Of a stretch of 64,000 nt of DNA, positions 30,306 through 40,515 are shown piece after piece. Every line of letters starts with the position of its first letter. Position 1 is the stretch's first letter. This DNA is from Burkholderiales bacterium. Lineage in GTDB: Bacteria > Pseudomonadota > Gammaproteobacteria > Burkholderiales > SHXO01. The translations under genes were made by a program, and so were the position numbers. Under the pieces are notes generated by a model. The model made no database searches and had not been told where the DNA came from. It was given only the letters and a program-made list of their open reading frames with translations. The stretch lies in assembly GCA_020854105.1 (NCBI GenBank), contig JADZGB010000044.1:1-64000 (forward strand), read 5' to 3'.

Positions 30306-30591
30306 GGTAGTTGCTATCCACCATCGCCTTCAGCTTCTGGCTGGCATGGAAGGTCACCACGCGCCGTGCAGTGATCGGAATTTCTTCGCCGGTCTTCGGG
30401 TTGCGGCCGGGGCGCTGCGGCTTGTCGCGCAACTGGAAATTGCCGAACCCGGACAGCTTGACACCCTCACCTTCTTCGAGCGCCTTCCTCACTTCCTCGA
30501 AGAAGCACTCCACCATGTCCTTCGCTTCACGCTTGTTCAAGCCGACCCGTTCGAACAGGAGATCGGCGAGATCGGCTTTGGTCAGAGTCAT
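30271..30591 (-). CDS. ihfA: Integration host factor subunit alpha
   Basis: A 106-residue DNA-bending protein of the HU/IHF family that pairs with IhfB. The N-terminal [18 protein letters not shown] and DNA-arm region [22 protein letters not shown] are characteristic, with the Pro that intercalates at the kink. It starts at an ATG overlapping the pheT stop by 4 bp, so it is translationally coupled. pheT-ihfA linkage is standard in beta- and gammaproteobacteria. Confidence 0.97.
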   Translation of the reverse strand: MTLTKADLADLLFERVGLNKREAKDMVECFFEEVRKALEEGEGVKLSGFGNFQLRDKPQRPGRNPKTGEEIPITARRVVTFHASQKLKAMVDSNYHGREPEQQRQA

Positions 30592-33020
30592 TGAAGCTGG
30601 CCCTCGTTACCGCGGAGCTGCGCGCCGAAGCATTCGCCCAATCGGGCGCGCATCTCCTGCATCACCTGATCGACTTTGGCGTCCGTAAGTGTGCGTTGAG
30701 TATCTTGGAATAACACTCGGAAAGCAAGACTTTTTTTCCCTTCTGGAATGCCAACGCCCTGATACAGATCGAATAGCGTGACGCTCTGGACAACGGCCCA
30801 GCCAGCCGTGCGCAGCTCCTCCAATATCGTCCCGACGGGCAATCCGGCGTCCACCAGAATCGACAGATCGCGTATGACGAGGGGGAACTTCGATACTGGC
30901 TCGTACGCGGGAAAGGTGAGTTGCTGCAGGGGCGCTGCGTCCAGTTCGAACAGCACCGCGCTCGTCGGCAGTTCGAACTCCTGCTGCCAGCGCGGGTGAA
31001 GCTCGCCGACCCAGCCGATCGGCGTACCGCCCAGGAGAACGCGCGCGCTTCGGCCCGGGTGCAGGGCCGGATGCTCCGCGCGCTCGAATGCCGCGTCCCC
31101 AGCTCCCAGAAGCACTTCCAGATCGCCTTTCATGTCGAAGAAGTCGACCTGCCGATCGCTCGATCCCCATTGCTCGGTGGCTGCCGGTCCGAAGGCCGCT
31201 GCGGCGATGCGCACCGGCTGCCGGATGCCCGCGACTTCGAGGGGGCCGTCCGGCGCGCCCGCCGCTCGCAGGAATGTCCGCCCCACTTCGAACACCCGCA
31301 CGCGCGACTGGCGGCGATTGATGTTGTAGCGGATGTTGTCGATCAGCCCCCCGAGCAGGCTGCTGCGCATTACCGAGAGCTGGCTTGCGATCGGATTGAG
31401 CACGCGGATGGGCGAGGCATTGCCGGCGAGTCGCGCTTCCCACCCAGGCTCGACGAAGCTGAAATTGATGACTTCCTGGTAGCCCAGCCCGGCGAGCACG
31501 GCGCGCAACCGGTGCAGCGAGCGTCGTTCCTCGGGAACGGCGCGCATCCTTGCCGCTGCCCGGGGCGGTTCGGCGGGGATGCGCTCGAAGCCGTGGACGC
31601 GCGCGATCTCCTCGATCAGATCCTCCTCGATCTGGATATCGAACCGATAGCTGGGCGGAGTCACCACGAAGGCACGTGCATCGCCTTGGCCCTCGGCGCT
31701 GCTTTGCAGACCCAGACGATGCAGGATCGATTCCATCTCCGCATGGGGCACAGGCACCCCGATCACGCGCTGCGCGCGCGCCGCGCGCATGCGCACGGGG
31801 AGCCGTTGCGGGAGGCGAACCACGTGGTCCTCCACCGGCCCTGGTTCGCCCCCGCAGGTGTCGAGGATGAGCCGGGTTGCGCGCTCGATTCCCGCGAGAT
31901 TGTTGTCAAAATCCACGCCTCGTTCGAAGCGATGCCCGGCGTCGCTGGTGAAGTTGTAGCGCCGTGCCCGTCCCGCGATGGCCTCGGGGAAAAAGAACGC
32001 CGCTTCCAGTAGCACGTTGCGCGTGGTGAGTTCGGCCTTCGTGCTATCGCCGCCCATGATGCCTGCGAGGCCGATCGGGCCGCTTCCATCGGTGATGGCG
32101 AGCACATCGGGCTCGAGCGCGACGATCTGCTCGTTGAGAAGCTCGAGCCGTTCACCGGGTCGGCCGAAGCGCACGTCGATGCCATCCGCCAGCTTGTCGA
32201 GATCGTACACGTGCAGCGGACGCCCCAGTTCCAGCATGACGTAGTTGGTGACGTCCACGAGCGCGGAGATGCTGCGTTGACCGGCACGTTCCAGGCGCTC
32301 GCGCATCCATGCAGGCGTGGGCGCACCGGCGTCGACGCCGCGGATCACGCGCGCGGTGAAGCGGCCGCAGCCGGCGGGGTCGCTGATACGCACCGGAAAC
32401 CGGGCGTCGCAACGAGCCGGCACCGGCTCGATCGCGGGCGCACGCACGGGCACCCCGGTCAGCGCCGAGACTTCGCGCGCCAACCCGTGGATAGACAGAC
32501 AATCGGGGCGGTTCGGGGTGAGCTTGATCAGGATCCGGTGATCGTCCAGGGCGAGCAGCCTGCGCACGTCGGTACCCGGCATGGCGTCGGATGGCAGAGG
32601 CATCAGCCCGCCGTGATCGTCGGACAGCCCCAGTTCGCGTGTCGAGCACAGCATGCCTTCGCTGTCGATCCCCCGCATCGCCACGCGACTGATCTCGGGT
32701 GCCGCCAGTCCCTCCCGCGCGGGCAGACGGGCGCCGACCAGGGCCACCGGGGCGTTCATCCCCGCGGCCACGTTGGGGGCACCACAGACGATCTGGAGCA
32801 GCCGTTCGCCACCCACGTCGACGGCGCACACCCGCAGCTTGTCGGCGTTCGGGTGCGGCGCCACGGCGCGCACCGTGCCGACGACGATCCCGGAGAACGC
32901 GGGGGCAACCGGTTCGCACGACTCCACCTCCAGGCCGGACATGGTAAGCAGGTGCGTCAGCTGCGCGGTATCCAGTTGGGGATCGACCCACTCGCGCAGC
33001 CAGGCTTCGGAGAATTGCAT
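30588..33020 (-). CDS. pheT: Phenylalanyl-tRNA synthetase beta subunit
   Basis: An 810-residue subunit of the alpha2-beta2 PheRS. In order: N-terminal [17 protein letters not shown]; an EMAP-like tRNA-binding domain (about 40-150; [13 protein letters not shown]); the B3/B4 editing domain that hydrolyses mischarged Tyr-tRNA; B5; a catalytic-like core; and the C-terminal ferredoxin-like anticodon-binding domain ([17 protein letters not shown]). It starts at ATG 33020, 11 bp after pheS; the frame remains open upstream inside pheS, but that is not coding in this frame. Confidence 0.97.
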   Translation of the reverse strand: MQFSEAWLREWVDPQLDTAQLTHLLTMSGLEVESCEPVAPAFSGIVVGTVRAVAPHPNADKLRVCAVDVGGERLLQIVCGAPNVAAGMNAPVALVGARLPAREGLAAPEISRVAMRGIDSEGMLCSTRELGLSDDHGGLMPLPSDAMPGTDVRRLLALDDHRILIKLTPNRPDCLSIHGLAREVSALTGVPVRAPAIEPVPARCDARFPVRISDPAGCGRFTARVIRGVDAGAPTPAWMRERLERAGQRSISALVDVTNYVMLELGRPLHVYDLDKLADGIDVRFGRPGERLELLNEQIVALEPDVLAITDGSGPIGLAGIMGGDSTKAELTTRNVLLEAAFFFPEAIAGRARRYNFTSDAGHRFERGVDFDNNLAGIERATRLILDTCGGEPGPVEDHVVRLPQRLPVRMRAARAQRVIGVPVPHAEMESILHRLGLQSSAEGQGDARAFVVTPPSYRFDIQIEEDLIEEIARVHGFERIPAEPPRAAARMRAVPEERRSLHRLRAVLAGLGYQEVINFSFVEPGWEARLAGNASPIRVLNPIASQLSVMRSSLLGGLIDNIRYNINRRQSRVRVFEVGRTFLRAAGAPDGPLEVAGIRQPVRIAAAAFGPAATEQWGSSDRQVDFFDMKGDLEVLLGAGDAAFERAEHPALHPGRSARVLLGGTPIGWVGELHPRWQQEFELPTSAVLFELDAAPLQQLTFPAYEPVSKFPLVIRDLSILVDAGLPVGTILEELRTAGWAVVQSVTLFDLYQGVGIPEGKKSLAFRVLFQDTQRTLTDAKVDQVMQEMRARLGECFGAQLRGNEGQLQ

Positions 33021-33031
33021 GTCGTGCCCTC

Positions 33032-34057
33032 TCAGGCCGAGAACTGGCGCAGGAAGCGCAGATCGCCCTCGAAGAAAAGACGAAGGTCGTCGATCCCGTA
33101 ACGAAGCATGGTCAGGCGCTCCAGGCCGCTGCCGAACGCGAATCCGATCCAGCGCTCCGGGTCGAGGCCGAAGTTTCGGATGACGGCGGGGTGCACCTGC
33201 CCGGCGCCGGAGATCTCCAGCCAGCGCCCCTTCAACGGGCCACTGTCGAACGCCATGTCGATCTCCGCGGAAGGCTCGGTGAAGGGGAAGAACGAGGGCC
33301 GGAATCGCACGCGCAGCCGGTCGGTCTCGAAGAAGCTGCGCAGGAAATCCGTGTACACGCCCTTCAGGTCGGCAAAGCTGACGTCCTCGCCGATCCACAG
33401 ACCTTCGACCTGGTGGAACATGGGCGAGTGCGTAGCATCGCTGTCGACACGGTAGGTCCGGCCTGGTGCGATGACGCGTATGGGCGGCGTGTGCTGGCGC
33501 GCATAGCGCACCTGCATGGGACTGGTATGCGTGCGCAGGAGCAGACCGTCCTCCACGTAGAAGGTGTCGTGCATCGAACGCGCGGGATGGTTCTCGGGCT
33601 GATTCAACGCAGTGAAATTGAACCAGTCGGTCTCGATCTCCGGGCCATCGGCCACGTCGAAGCCGATCGAGGCGAAGATCTCCTCGATACGCTGCCAGGT
33701 GCGCACCACGGGGTGAATGCCGCCGCCGCCACGCTGGCGGCCGGGCAGCGTGATGTCGATCGCCTCCTCGGCGAGGCGCGCGCTCAATGCGGCCTGCGAC
33801 AGTTCCGCGCGCCGCCGCTCGAGCGCCTGCTCGACCTGCTGCTTCACGACATTGATGCGACTGCCCGCCGCGGGACGCTGATCCGCAGGCAGGCGTCCCA
33901 GCCCCTTCAACAGTTCACTGAGCACGCCGCTCTTGCCCAGGAAACGAGCCTTGGCCTGCTCCAGCTCGGCCGTGCTGACGGTAGCGCCAAAGGCTGTATT
34001 GGCGTCTTCTACCACGCGCTCGAGGTTTGCCAGCGAATCGGACGATGGGGCGGTCAT
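33032..34057 (-). CDS. pheS: Phenylalanyl-tRNA synthetase alpha subunit
   Basis: A 341-residue class II catalytic subunit. The N-terminal coiled coil ([24 protein letters not shown]) binds tRNA-Phe; motif 2 lies around [26 protein letters not shown] and motif 3 is [18 protein letters not shown]. It starts at ATG 34057 without a recognisable Shine-Dalgarno sequence. An intrinsic terminator ends only 19 nt before the ATG, so expression depends on read-through or a promoter inside rplT. There is no room for a pheM-like leader peptide between rplT and the hairpin. Confidence 0.96.
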   Translation of the reverse strand: MTAPSSDSLANLERVVEDANTAFGATVSTAELEQAKARFLGKSGVLSELLKGLGRLPADQRPAAGSRINVVKQQVEQALERRRAELSQAALSARLAEEAIDITLPGRQRGGGGIHPVVRTWQRIEEIFASIGFDVADGPEIETDWFNFTALNQPENHPARSMHDTFYVEDGLLLRTHTSPMQVRYARQHTPPIRVIAPGRTYRVDSDATHSPMFHQVEGLWIGEDVSFADLKGVYTDFLRSFFETDRLRVRFRPSFFPFTEPSAEIDMAFDSGPLKGRWLEISGAGQVHPAVIRNFGLDPERWIGFAFGSGLERLTMLRYGIDDLRLFFEGDLRFLRQFSA

Positions 34058-34076
34058 GGAGAGTGACGGCAGGAAC

Positions 34077-34102
34077 AAAAAAGGAGGCTGACGGGCCTCC
34101 TT
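34077..34102 (-). terminator. Intrinsic terminator between rplT and pheS
   Basis: On the minus strand AAGGAGGC / GCCTCCTT with a 6-nt loop, running into TTTTTT. It is textbook in form and sits between the rplT stop (34123) and the pheS ATG (34057). It may partly end the ribosomal-protein transcript, or be the site of regulated read-through for pheST. No alternative antiterminator fold is evident by eye. Confidence 0.85.
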
Positions 34103-34122
34103 CCTCGTGCGTGAGCGACCCG

Positions 34123-34482
34123 TCAGATCCCGAGGCTGGCCTTGGCCTGCATCGCGATCTTCTCGAAAGCGGCCTTGTCGAACACGGCAAGATCGGCCAG
34201 GACCTTGCGATCCAATTCGACCGAAGCCTTCTTCAGGCCGTTCATGAAGGCGCTGTAGGACAGACCGCATTCACGCGCGGCGGCGTTGATGCGCTGGATC
34301 CACAGCGCGCGGAAATCGCGCTTGCGGCGGCGGCGGTCGCGGTAGGCGTACTGACCCGCCTTCATCACCGCTTCATTGGCGATCCGGAATACGTTCTTGC
34401 GGCGGCCACGGAACCCCTTGGCCTGCTCCAGCACCTTCTGGTGGCGGGCACGCGCGGTCACTCCACGTTTGACTCTCGGCAT
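34123..34482 (-). CDS. rplT: 50S ribosomal protein L20
   Basis: A 119-residue basic ribosomal protein required early in 50S assembly. It is recognised by [30 protein letters not shown] and [23 protein letters not shown]. The Shine-Dalgarno AAGGAG lies 8 nt upstream. In enterobacteria L20 represses its own rpmI-rplT mRNA; the same arrangement is present here, but the regulatory RNA structure was not traced. Confidence 0.99.
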   Translation of the reverse strand: MPRVKRGVTARARHQKVLEQAKGFRGRRKNVFRIANEAVMKAGQYAYRDRRRRKRDFRALWIQRINAAARECGLSYSAFMNGLKKASVELDRKVLADLAVFDKAAFEKIAMQAKASLGI

Positions 34483-34494
34483 CGACGTCGCTCC

Positions 34495-34692
34495 TTAGCT
34501 GTAGGGAAGCATCGCCTTGACGGCGCGCAGGTCAGCGGGATGCACGTTGGTGGTGCCGCGCAGGTGACGCTTGCGCTTCGTGCTCTTCTTGGTGAGGATG
34601 TGGCGCAGAAAAGCGTGGCTGCGCTTGACACCGCCGCCGCCCAGCGTCCGGAAACGCTTTGCGGCGCCGCTCTTGGTCTTCATCTTCGGCAT
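34495..34692 (-). CDS. rpmI: 50S ribosomal protein L35
   Basis: A 65-residue basic protein, [20 protein letters not shown] onward, with the typical [20 protein letters not shown] centre. I start it at ATG 34692; the frame is open upstream to 34752, but those codons belong to the leader. It lies 12 bp before rplT and 99 bp after infC. Confidence 0.98.
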   Translation of the reverse strand: MPKMKTKSGAAKRFRTLGGGGVKRSHAFLRHILTKKSTKRKRHLRGTTNVHPADLRAVKAMLPYS

Positions 34693-34791
34693 TGCGACTA
34701 CTCCTGTCTGACATGACGTCGGGTGGCACCGGGCGGTGCGCTTGATGACCACGACATCACTTGTTTTAAACCCCGGCCAAATCGGGGTACT

Positions 34792-35319
34792 TCAATGGAC
34801 CGGCTTCTTTTTCGCTGACAGCACCATAACCATCTGACGGCCTTCCAACCTCGGCATCTGCTCCACGACTCCGAACGGATCCAGGTCGGTCCGCACGCGC
34901 TCGAGCAACTTGACGCCGAATTCCTGGTGCGCCATCTCGCGCCCCCGGAAACGCAACGTGATCTTCGCCTTGTCGCCCTCTTCCAGAAATCGGATCAGAT
35001 TCCGGAGCTTGATCTGGTAATCACCTTCGTCCGTACCAGGCCGGAACTTCACTTCCTTGACCTGGATCTGCTTCTGCTTGAGCTTTGCCTCGTGTCGCTT
35101 CTTGCTTTCCTGGTACTTGAACTTTCCATAGTCCATCAAGCGGCACACTGGGGGCTTCGCGGTCGGCGCGATCTCGACCAGATCGACCTCCGCCTCTTCC
35201 GCCATGCGCTGCGCAGCAGCCAGGCCGACGACCCCGATTTGCTCTCCGTCCACTCCTACCAGACGGACTTCCGGCGCAGTGATCTCTTCGTTGATCCGCG
35301 CGTCCCGATCCTGAGCGAT
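34792..35319 (-). CDS. infC: Translation initiation factor IF-3 (ATC start)
   Basis: IF-3 keeps 30S subunits free and checks the start codon. The frame encodes [20 protein letters not shown], then [22 protein letters not shown] and the C-terminal domain with [21 protein letters not shown]. No ATG/GTG/TTG fits: the first ATG-like frame start at 35253 would cut off the conserved INEEI-EVRLV segment. An ATC at 35319 lies 8 nt after a perfect AGGAGG (35328-35333) and gives 175 residues, close to the usual 180. infC is known for AUU/AUC starts that allow IF-3 to repress itself. Confidence 0.95.
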   Translation of the reverse strand: MAQDRDARINEEITAPEVRLVGVDGEQIGVVGLAAAQRMAEEAEVDLVEIAPTAKPPVCRLMDYGKFKYQESKKRHEAKLKQKQIQVKEVKFRPGTDEGDYQIKLRNLIRFLEEGDKAKITLRFRGREMAHQEFGVKLLERVRTDLDPFGVVEQMPRLEGRQMVMVLSAKKKPVH

Positions 35320-35341
35320 ACGACGATCCTCCTAAAAAAGT

Positions 35342-37258
35342 TCAGGCCGCGCTGTCGGGCGGGGCAGCTTCTGCCCTGAGGCGCTGGACCAGGGCATCCA
35401 ATGGAACCTGCTCCAGGTCGACGCCCCCCCGAATCCGCACGGCCGCGGCCTTCGCTGCCACCTCCTTGTCACCCACGACCAGGAGATAAGGCAGCTTCTG
35501 GAGACTATGTTCGCGGATTTTATAGCTAATTTTCTCGTTCCTCAAGTCCGTCTCGACGCGGACCCCCGCCTGCGCCAGGACAGCGGCGGCTTCGCCGCAG
35601 TAGCCGGCCTGCGCCGTGGTTATGTTCATCACCACGGCCTGGACCGGAGCCAGCCACAGCGGCATGGCACCGGCGTGATGTTCGATGAGGATCCCGATGA
35701 AGCGCTCGAGCGATCCCAGGATCGCCCGGTGCAGCATGACTGGAATCCTCCTGGAGTTGTCCTTCGCCACGTACTCGGCGCCCAGCCGTTCGGGGAGCGA
35801 GAAATCCAACTGCAGGGTTCCGCACTGCCAGACCCGTCCCAGGCTGTCCTTGAGCGAGAACTCGACCTTCGGACCGTAGAACGCGCCATCGCCGGGCGCC
35901 ACCTGCCATGCCAGCCCCTTGCCGTCCAGAGCCTGGCCCAAGGCCGATTCTGCCCTGTCCCACGCGTCGTCGGCACCGATGCGCTTGGCCGGCCGGGTGG
36001 CGAGCTTGATCAGGATCTCCTCGAACCCGAAATCCCGGTAGATCTGCCGCAGCAGGTCGATGAACGCCGCTGCTTCATCACCGACCTGATCCTCGGTGCA
36101 GAAGATATGCGCATCGTCCTGCACGAAGCCGCGCACCCGCATGATCCCGTGCAGTGCACCGGAGGGTTCGTTGCGGTGGCAGGAGCCGAACTCGGCCAGA
36201 CGCAGCGGCAGATCGCGGTAGCTCTTGATGCCCTGGTTGTAGATCTGGACATGACCCGGGCAGTTCATCGGCTTGACCGCGAAGTCGCGCTCCTCCGAGT
36301 GCGTGGTGAACATGTGGTCCCGGTAGTTCTCCCAGTGGCCGGAGCGCTCCCACAGGGTCCGGTCGAGCACCATCGGCGTACGCACTTCCTGGTATCCGTT
36401 GCGTACCAGACGGCGACGCACGTACTGCTCGACCTGCTGCCAGATCACCCATCCCCTGGGGTGCCAGAACACCATGCCAGGAGCATCGTCCTGGAGGTGA
36501 AACAGGTCCAGCTGCCGGCCCAGTCTGCGGTGATCGCGCTTTTCGGCCTCTTCCAGCCGATGAAGATAGACGTCGAGGTCTTCCTTGCGCAACCATGCCG
36601 TGCCATAGATACGCTGCAGCATCTCGTTGCGCGCGTCACCGCGCCAGTAGGCCCCGGCAAGCTTCATCAGCTTGAACACCCGCAGCCGCCCGGTGGCCGG
36701 CACGTGAGGCCCGCGACAGAGGTCAATGAATTGATCCTGACGGTACAGGGTTATGGTTTCCTCGCCCGGAATGCTCTCGATGATCTGCGCCTTGTAGTGC
36801 TCCCCCTGCTCCTTGAAGAAACGCACTGCATCCGAGCGCTCCCAGACCTCGCGCTCGATCGGAAGATTGCGGGCCGCGATCTCTCCCATGCGCGTTTCGA
36901 TCGCGGCCAGATCCTCCGGCGAGAACGGCCGCTTGTAGGAGAAATCGTAGTAGAAGCCATCATCGACAACCGGTCCGATCGTGACCTGCGCCTCGGGGAA
37001 CAGCTCCTTGACCGCGTGCGCGAGCAGATGGGCGGTGGAATGGCGTACGAGTTCGAGCGCGTCGTGATCCTTGTCGGTCACCAGCGCAACGTCCGCATCG
37101 CTCTCCACCCTTCTGGACAGGTCGAGGAGACGCCCGTCGATGCGGCCGGCAATGGCTGCGCGTGCAAGCCCGGGACCGATCCCCGCCGCGACCTCGGCAA
37201 GGGTGGGAGGCTGTTCGAACGATCGGTGCGAGCCGTCGGGCAGTCGAATGGTTACCAT
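35342..37258 (-). CDS. thrS: Threonyl-tRNA synthetase
   Basis: A 638-residue class II synthetase: TGS domain ([14 protein letters not shown], 1-62), editing domain with the HxxxH zinc-type site ([16 protein letters not shown]), catalytic core ([27 protein letters not shown]; motif 3 [18 protein letters not shown]) and the C-terminal anticodon-binding domain. It starts at ATG 37258 with no strong Shine-Dalgarno sequence. It is the first protein gene of thrS-infC-rpmI-rplT. The stop is 22 bp before infC. A terminator hairpin and a possible promoter overlap just upstream. Confidence 0.97.
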   Translation of the reverse strand: MVTIRLPDGSHRSFEQPPTLAEVAAGIGPGLARAAIAGRIDGRLLDLSRRVESDADVALVTDKDHDALELVRHSTAHLLAHAVKELFPEAQVTIGPVVDDGFYYDFSYKRPFSPEDLAAIETRMGEIAARNLPIEREVWERSDAVRFFKEQGEHYKAQIIESIPGEETITLYRQDQFIDLCRGPHVPATGRLRVFKLMKLAGAYWRGDARNEMLQRIYGTAWLRKEDLDVYLHRLEEAEKRDHRRLGRQLDLFHLQDDAPGMVFWHPRGWVIWQQVEQYVRRRLVRNGYQEVRTPMVLDRTLWERSGHWENYRDHMFTTHSEERDFAVKPMNCPGHVQIYNQGIKSYRDLPLRLAEFGSCHRNEPSGALHGIMRVRGFVQDDAHIFCTEDQVGDEAAAFIDLLRQIYRDFGFEEILIKLATRPAKRIGADDAWDRAESALGQALDGKGLAWQVAPGDGAFYGPKVEFSLKDSLGRVWQCGTLQLDFSLPERLGAEYVAKDNSRRIPVMLHRAILGSLERFIGILIEHHAGAMPLWLAPVQAVVMNITTAQAGYCGEAAAVLAQAGVRVETDLRNEKISYKIREHSLQKLPYLLVVGDKEVAAKAAAVRIRGGVDLEQVPLDALVQRLRAEAAPPDSAA

Positions 37259-37272
37259 GGCCGGATCGTGGC

Positions 37273-37302
37273 AAAAAAAAAGTGCGGTTGACCGCACTTT
37301 TT
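37273..37302 (-). terminator. Intrinsic terminator just upstream of thrS
   Basis: On the minus strand, AAAAAGTGCGG-TCAA-CCGCACTTTTTTTTT: a near-perfect stem with tetraloop and nine T. It ends 14 nt before the thrS ATG and lies 78 bp beyond tRNA-Val. It should end the tRNA-Val transcript. It overlaps the expected -10/start region of a TTGACA promoter, so thrS mRNA starting there would lack the 5' arm of the hairpin. Confidence 0.85.
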
Positions 37303-37324
37303 CCGCAGACTGCGCCGATGTCAA
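37296..37324 (-). promoter_or_regulatory. Candidate thrS promoter overlapping the terminator
   Basis: A perfect TTGACA (-35, 37319-37324) is followed after 17 nt by AAAAGT (37296-37301), a poor -10 (3/6). Transcription would begin near 37289, inside the terminator hairpin. The -35 is strong and the -10 weak, so the call is tentative. Confidence 0.4.
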
Positions 37325-37379
37325 GGGCCTGTCACAGACCTCATGCCGCCCCTCCCGTCGGGCGTCTGCTCTGGGATGC

Positions 37380-37455
37380 TGGTAGGCGCGATTGGACTCG
37401 AACCAACGACCCCCACCATGTCAAGGTGATGCTCTAACCAGCTGAGCTACGCGCC
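37380..37455 (-). tRNA. tRNA-Val (anticodon GAC)
   Basis: A 76-nt cloverleaf with encoded CCA: 5' GGCGCGTAGCTCAG, anticodon loop TTGACAT flanked by TCACC/GGTGG (anticodon GAC), T loop GTTCGAGTC. A TACAAT -10 lies at 37468-37473. It stands between the STAS gene and thrS on the same strand and has its own terminator at 37273-37302. Confidence 0.96.
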
Positions 37456-37467
37456 TGTCGAAACGGG

Positions 37468-37473
37468 ATTGTA
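37468..37473 (-). promoter_or_regulatory. -10 box of tRNA-Val
   Basis: TACAAT on the minus strand, 5/6 match, 12 nt before the tRNA 5' end, which fits a short 5' leader. I found no convincing -35 17 nt upstream. Confidence 0.4.
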
Positions 37474-37527
37474 TCCGAAGACTGCCGGGCACTCCAGAGC
37501 CACCTGCGCTGGTGCCAACTGCGCCGG

Positions 37528-37833
37528 TCAGCGGATCGAGAACAGCTTCGCGAAGTTGGCGATGTCCAGTACCTGACGCACCGAACCCCTGCAGTTGGAC
37601 AACGCCACGGTCTTGTTGACCGCCTGGGCCTTCTCGCGCAGCATCAGAAGCATGCCCAGCGCGGAGCTGTCCAGGTAATCCACCGCTCCCAGATCGATCT
37701 CGACTTCCTTCACGCCCTGGTTCTCCAGCGAGGGGGCGTAGGACTCCCGGAAGATCCGGTGCGCGCTGAAGTCGAAGCGCCCGTTGAGGCGGATTCGCAC
37801 GTGGTCGTGCACGGTTTCCACATTGGCTTGCAT
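37528..37833 (-). CDS. STAS-domain anti-sigma-factor antagonist-like protein
   Basis: A 101-residue single STAS domain. The phosphorylatable Ser region reads VDYLDSSALGMLLMLREKA (Ser56/Ser57), as in SpoIIAA/RsbV-type antagonists that bind switch kinases. It is the last gene of cluster 2, 81 bp after cheB. No RsbW-like kinase or PP2C phosphatase is nearby. STAS proteins at chemotaxis loci occur, but their partner here is unknown; CheA2 might phosphorylate it, which is speculation. Confidence 0.9.
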   Translation of the reverse strand: MQANVETVHDHVRIRLNGRFDFSAHRIFRESYAPSLENQGVKEVEIDLGAVDYLDSSALGMLLMLREKAQAVNKTVALSNCRGSVRQVLDIANFAKLFSIR

Positions 37834-37914
37834 GAAGCTCTGTCTCCTGATCTGCAGTGTGCCTGGAGGCGGTTGATCGGCCCTGCGTGAGCGTTCTTGA
37901 GCGGCGGATTCGCG

Positions 37915-39018
37915 CTACACGCGGATCTCGCGCCGGCTTCCCAGCGCCTGCAGCAGATGTCTGGCGATCTCTCCCAGCGCGGCGACCTCGGTTGCCGCAC
38001 CGACCTGGATCGCCTCGCGCGGCATCCCGAACACCACGCACGTCGCTTCGTCCTGGGCGATCGTGTAGGCCCCGGTCTGACGCAGTTCGAGCAGGCCCTG
38101 CGCACCATCCTTGCCCATGCCGGTGAGAATCGCGCCCACGGCGTTCCTGCCCGCAGCGTTGGCGACCGAGCGGAACAGCACGTCCACCGAGGGCCGGTGG
38201 CGGTTGACCGGCGGTCCCTGATTCAGTTGACACACGTAATTCGCCCCGCTGCGCCCGAGCAGCAGGTGCGAGTGGCCGGGCGCGATATACGCGTGCCCGG
38301 GAAGCACGCGTTCGCCGTCCTCCGCCTCCTTCACCCGGATGCGGCAGATTCCGTCCAGGCGCGCTGCGAACGAGCGGGTGAAGCCCTCCGGCATGTGCTG
38401 CGCGACCAGCACCCCCGGGGCATCCGGCGGCAGTGCGCTGAGCACCTCCTTCAAAGCCTCCGTCCCGCCCGTGGAAGCGCCGATCACGATGAGTTTCTCG
38501 GTGGACGCGACACGGGCCATGACCTGAGGCAGGACAGCATCCGCCTTGAGGCTTGGCGCCACCTCGGGTGCAGGCGCACCGCGGCGCGGCCGGGCATGTG
38601 CCGCGATGCGGATCTTGCCGGCTATCTCTTCGGCATAGGCTTCCAGCCCCCGGGCGATGTCGAGCTTGGGTTTGGCCACGAAATCGACAGCCCCCAGTTC
38701 CAGCGCCCGCAGCGTCATTTCGGAGCCACGCTGTGTCAGGGTGGAGACCATCACGACCGGCATCGGGCGCAGCCGCATCAGCTTCTCCAGGAAGCTCAGG
38801 CCATCCATCTTCGGCATCTCCACGTCGAGCGTGATGACGTCGGGATCGAGATTGCGGATCATCTCGCGCGCCACCAGCGGGTCGGGCGCCGCGCCGATGC
38901 ACGTCATGTCGGGCTGGGCGTTCACGATCTCGCCCAGCAGCTTCCTGATCATTGCCGAATCGTCGACGATCAGCACCCTGGTCTTGCCGACGTCCTTCGC
39001 GGTCGTGGCGGAACTCAT
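37915..39018 (-). CDS. cheB: CheB protein-glutamate methylesterase/deamidase
   Basis: A 367-residue CheB: receiver domain (acceptor Asp65 in [14 protein letters not shown]) then a methylesterase domain with the Ser-His-Asp triad in [21 protein letters not shown] and LTGMGKDGA. It removes methyl groups from receptor glutamates when phosphorylated by CheA. The start ATG overlaps the cheD stop (ATGA). I rejected the longer frame upstream, which reads through cheD. Confidence 0.97.
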   Translation of the reverse strand: MSSATTAKDVGKTRVLIVDDSAMIRKLLGEIVNAQPDMTCIGAAPDPLVAREMIRNLDPDVITLDVEMPKMDGLSFLEKLMRLRPMPVVMVSTLTQRGSEMTLRALELGAVDFVAKPKLDIARGLEAYAEEIAGKIRIAAHARPRRGAPAPEVAPSLKADAVLPQVMARVASTEKLIVIGASTGGTEALKEVLSALPPDAPGVLVAQHMPEGFTRSFAARLDGICRIRVKEAEDGERVLPGHAYIAPGHSHLLLGRSGANYVCQLNQGPPVNRHRPSVDVLFRSVANAAGRNAVGAILTGMGKDGAQGLLELRQTGAYTIAQDEATCVVFGMPREAIQVGAATEVAALGEIARHLLQALGSRREIRV

Positions 39019-39623
39019 ATGAATAGCTCCACTTCGCCGCTGACCGGTTCGCTCTGGATGCGATCGCGATAGCTGCGCTCGCGCTCGACGATGGTGCTGT
39101 TGTGCATCGACTTGAGCTTCTTCACGAGCACCTTGCCTGTCGCTGGGAAGTAGTAGATCTTGCGCGGATAGCGGCCTACCAGGTCCTTGGCATGCACGCG
39201 GATCCTCTCCGTGGCCAGGAAGTCCATGACGAAGGCCGAGTTGCGCGCCCCGACGTCGGTCACGGTCAGTCCGGCGAGCACGTTGCCGCCGCCGAACACC
39301 TTCGCCTCCAGGTGCGACCGGCGCGCGCCCAGCTTGATCAGCTGGTTGATCAGCAGTTCCATCGCGTGAGTACCGTAGCGGGCGGAGGTGCTTACCGCGC
39401 CGGTCTCCTGGCCCGCGTCCGGCAGCATGAAGTGATTCAGTCCGCCCACACCGGTTGCCGGATCGCGTATGCACGCCGAGACACAGGAGCCGAGCACTGT
39501 CACGAGCAGCATGTCGGACTGCGTGACGAAGTACTCACCCGGGAGGATCTTGATCGCCTCGGTGGAGAAGTTGCGATCGTAGTAGTGATTCGTGGCAAGC
39601 GCGGTGACCGCCAGTTCGCTCAT
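39015..39623 (-). CDS. cheD: CheD chemoreceptor glutamine deamidase
   Basis: A 202-residue CheD. The catalytic Cys-His pair is in [14 protein letters not shown] and [10 protein letters not shown], with a downstream Thr in [15 protein letters not shown]. It deamidates receptor glutamines and in some bacteria works with CheC. The C-terminus ends [10 protein letters not shown], similar to the end of the cluster 2 chemoreceptor (GAGEIDLF); see findings. It starts at ATG 39623, 7 bp after cheR. Confidence 0.96.
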   Translation of the reverse strand: MSELAVTALATNHYYDRNFSTEAIKILPGEYFVTQSDMLLVTVLGSCVSACIRDPATGVGGLNHFMLPDAGQETGAVSTSARYGTHAMELLINQLIKLGARRSHLEAKVFGGGNVLAGLTVTDVGARNSAFVMDFLATERIRVHAKDLVGRYPRKIYYFPATGKVLVKKLKSMHNSTIVERERSYRDRIQSEPVSGEVELFI

Positions 39624-39630
39624 GTGCCCG

Positions 39631-40515
39631 TCACTCCCGCGCGGTACCTGCAGCGCCGGCAAGACGGTAGACGGTCCGGCCCAGCAACTGGAACACGTCG
39701 GAGACGTGGAACAGGCTTTCCGAATGACCCGCGAACAGCAGGGCATCGTCGCGCATCAGCGGCGCGAAGCGGCGCAGGATCCTGGCCTGGGTCTGCTTGT
39801 CGAAGTAGATCATCACGTTGCGGCAGAAGATCGCATCGAGCGGCCCGCGCACGAGCCAGCCATCTTCCAGCAGATTGAGGCGCTTGAAGGTGATGAGCTT
39901 CTGTAGTTCCGGCCGGACCTTGGCATAGCCTTCGCGCGCGCCCGATCCCTTCAGGAAGAAGCGCCGCACCCGGTCGGGGCTCATCTTCTCCAGACGCTCG
40001 AGTGGATACACGCCCGATTCGGCCCTGTTCAGCACCTGGGTGTCGATGTCCGTGGCGACGATGCTCACCGGCGGATTGAAACTGCCGAACGCCTCGATCG
40101 CGGTAATGGCGATCGAGTACGGCTCCTCACCCGTGGAGGATGCGCAGCACCAGACGGTGCTGCCGCGAGCCGAGTTCTTCACGAGATGCTCGGCGAGGAT
40201 CGGGAAGTGGTGTGATTCGCGGAAGAACGAAGTCAGATTGGTGGTAAGTGCGTTGGTGAATGCCTCCCACTCCTCGTCCTCTGCGTTGCTCTCGAGCATG
40301 TCCAGGTATTCGGAGAATCGCCGCAACCCCAGTGCGCGCAGCCGGCGTGCGAGGCGGCTGTACACCATGTCGCGCTTCGCGGGTCCGAGCGAGATCCCCG
40401 CCCGCGCGTAGATGAGTGCCCGGACCTTCTCGAAATCCCGATCCGAGAAATCGAACTCCCGGCTGCCACCCGCAGCGGCTTCGGCTGCAACGTTCTGTAC
40501 TGCGCTGGTTCTCAT
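39631..40515 (-). CDS. cheR: CheR chemoreceptor methyltransferase
   Basis: A 294-residue CheR that methylates receptor glutamates. The N-terminal helical domain (RRFSEYLDMLESN; NLTSFFRESHHFPIL) precedes a SAM domain with WCCASSTGEEPYSIAI and CRNVMIYFD. The ATG at 40515 overlaps the stop of a 6-codon mini-ORF (40512-40532) whose sequence repeats the start of cheR. No TPR or receptor-pentapeptide-binding extension is visible. Confidence 0.97.
   Translation of the reverse strand: MRTSAVQNVAAEAAAGGSREFDFSDRDFEKVRALIYARAGISLGPAKRDMVYSRLARRLRALGLRRFSEYLDMLESNAEDEEWEAFTNALTTNLTSFFRESHHFPILAEHLVKNSARGSTVWCCASSTGEEPYSIAITAIEAFGSFNPPVSIVATDIDTQVLNRAESGVYPLERLEKMSPDRVRRFFLKGSGAREGYAKVRPELQKLITFKRLNLLEDGWLVRGPLDAIFCRNVMIYFDKQTQARILRRFAPLMRDDALLFAGHSESLFHVSDVFQLLGRTVYRLAGAAGTARE

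Noticed and set aside
35507-37291. 594-codon plus-strand frame
   Set aside because: Antisense to thrS; shadow of GC-rich codons.
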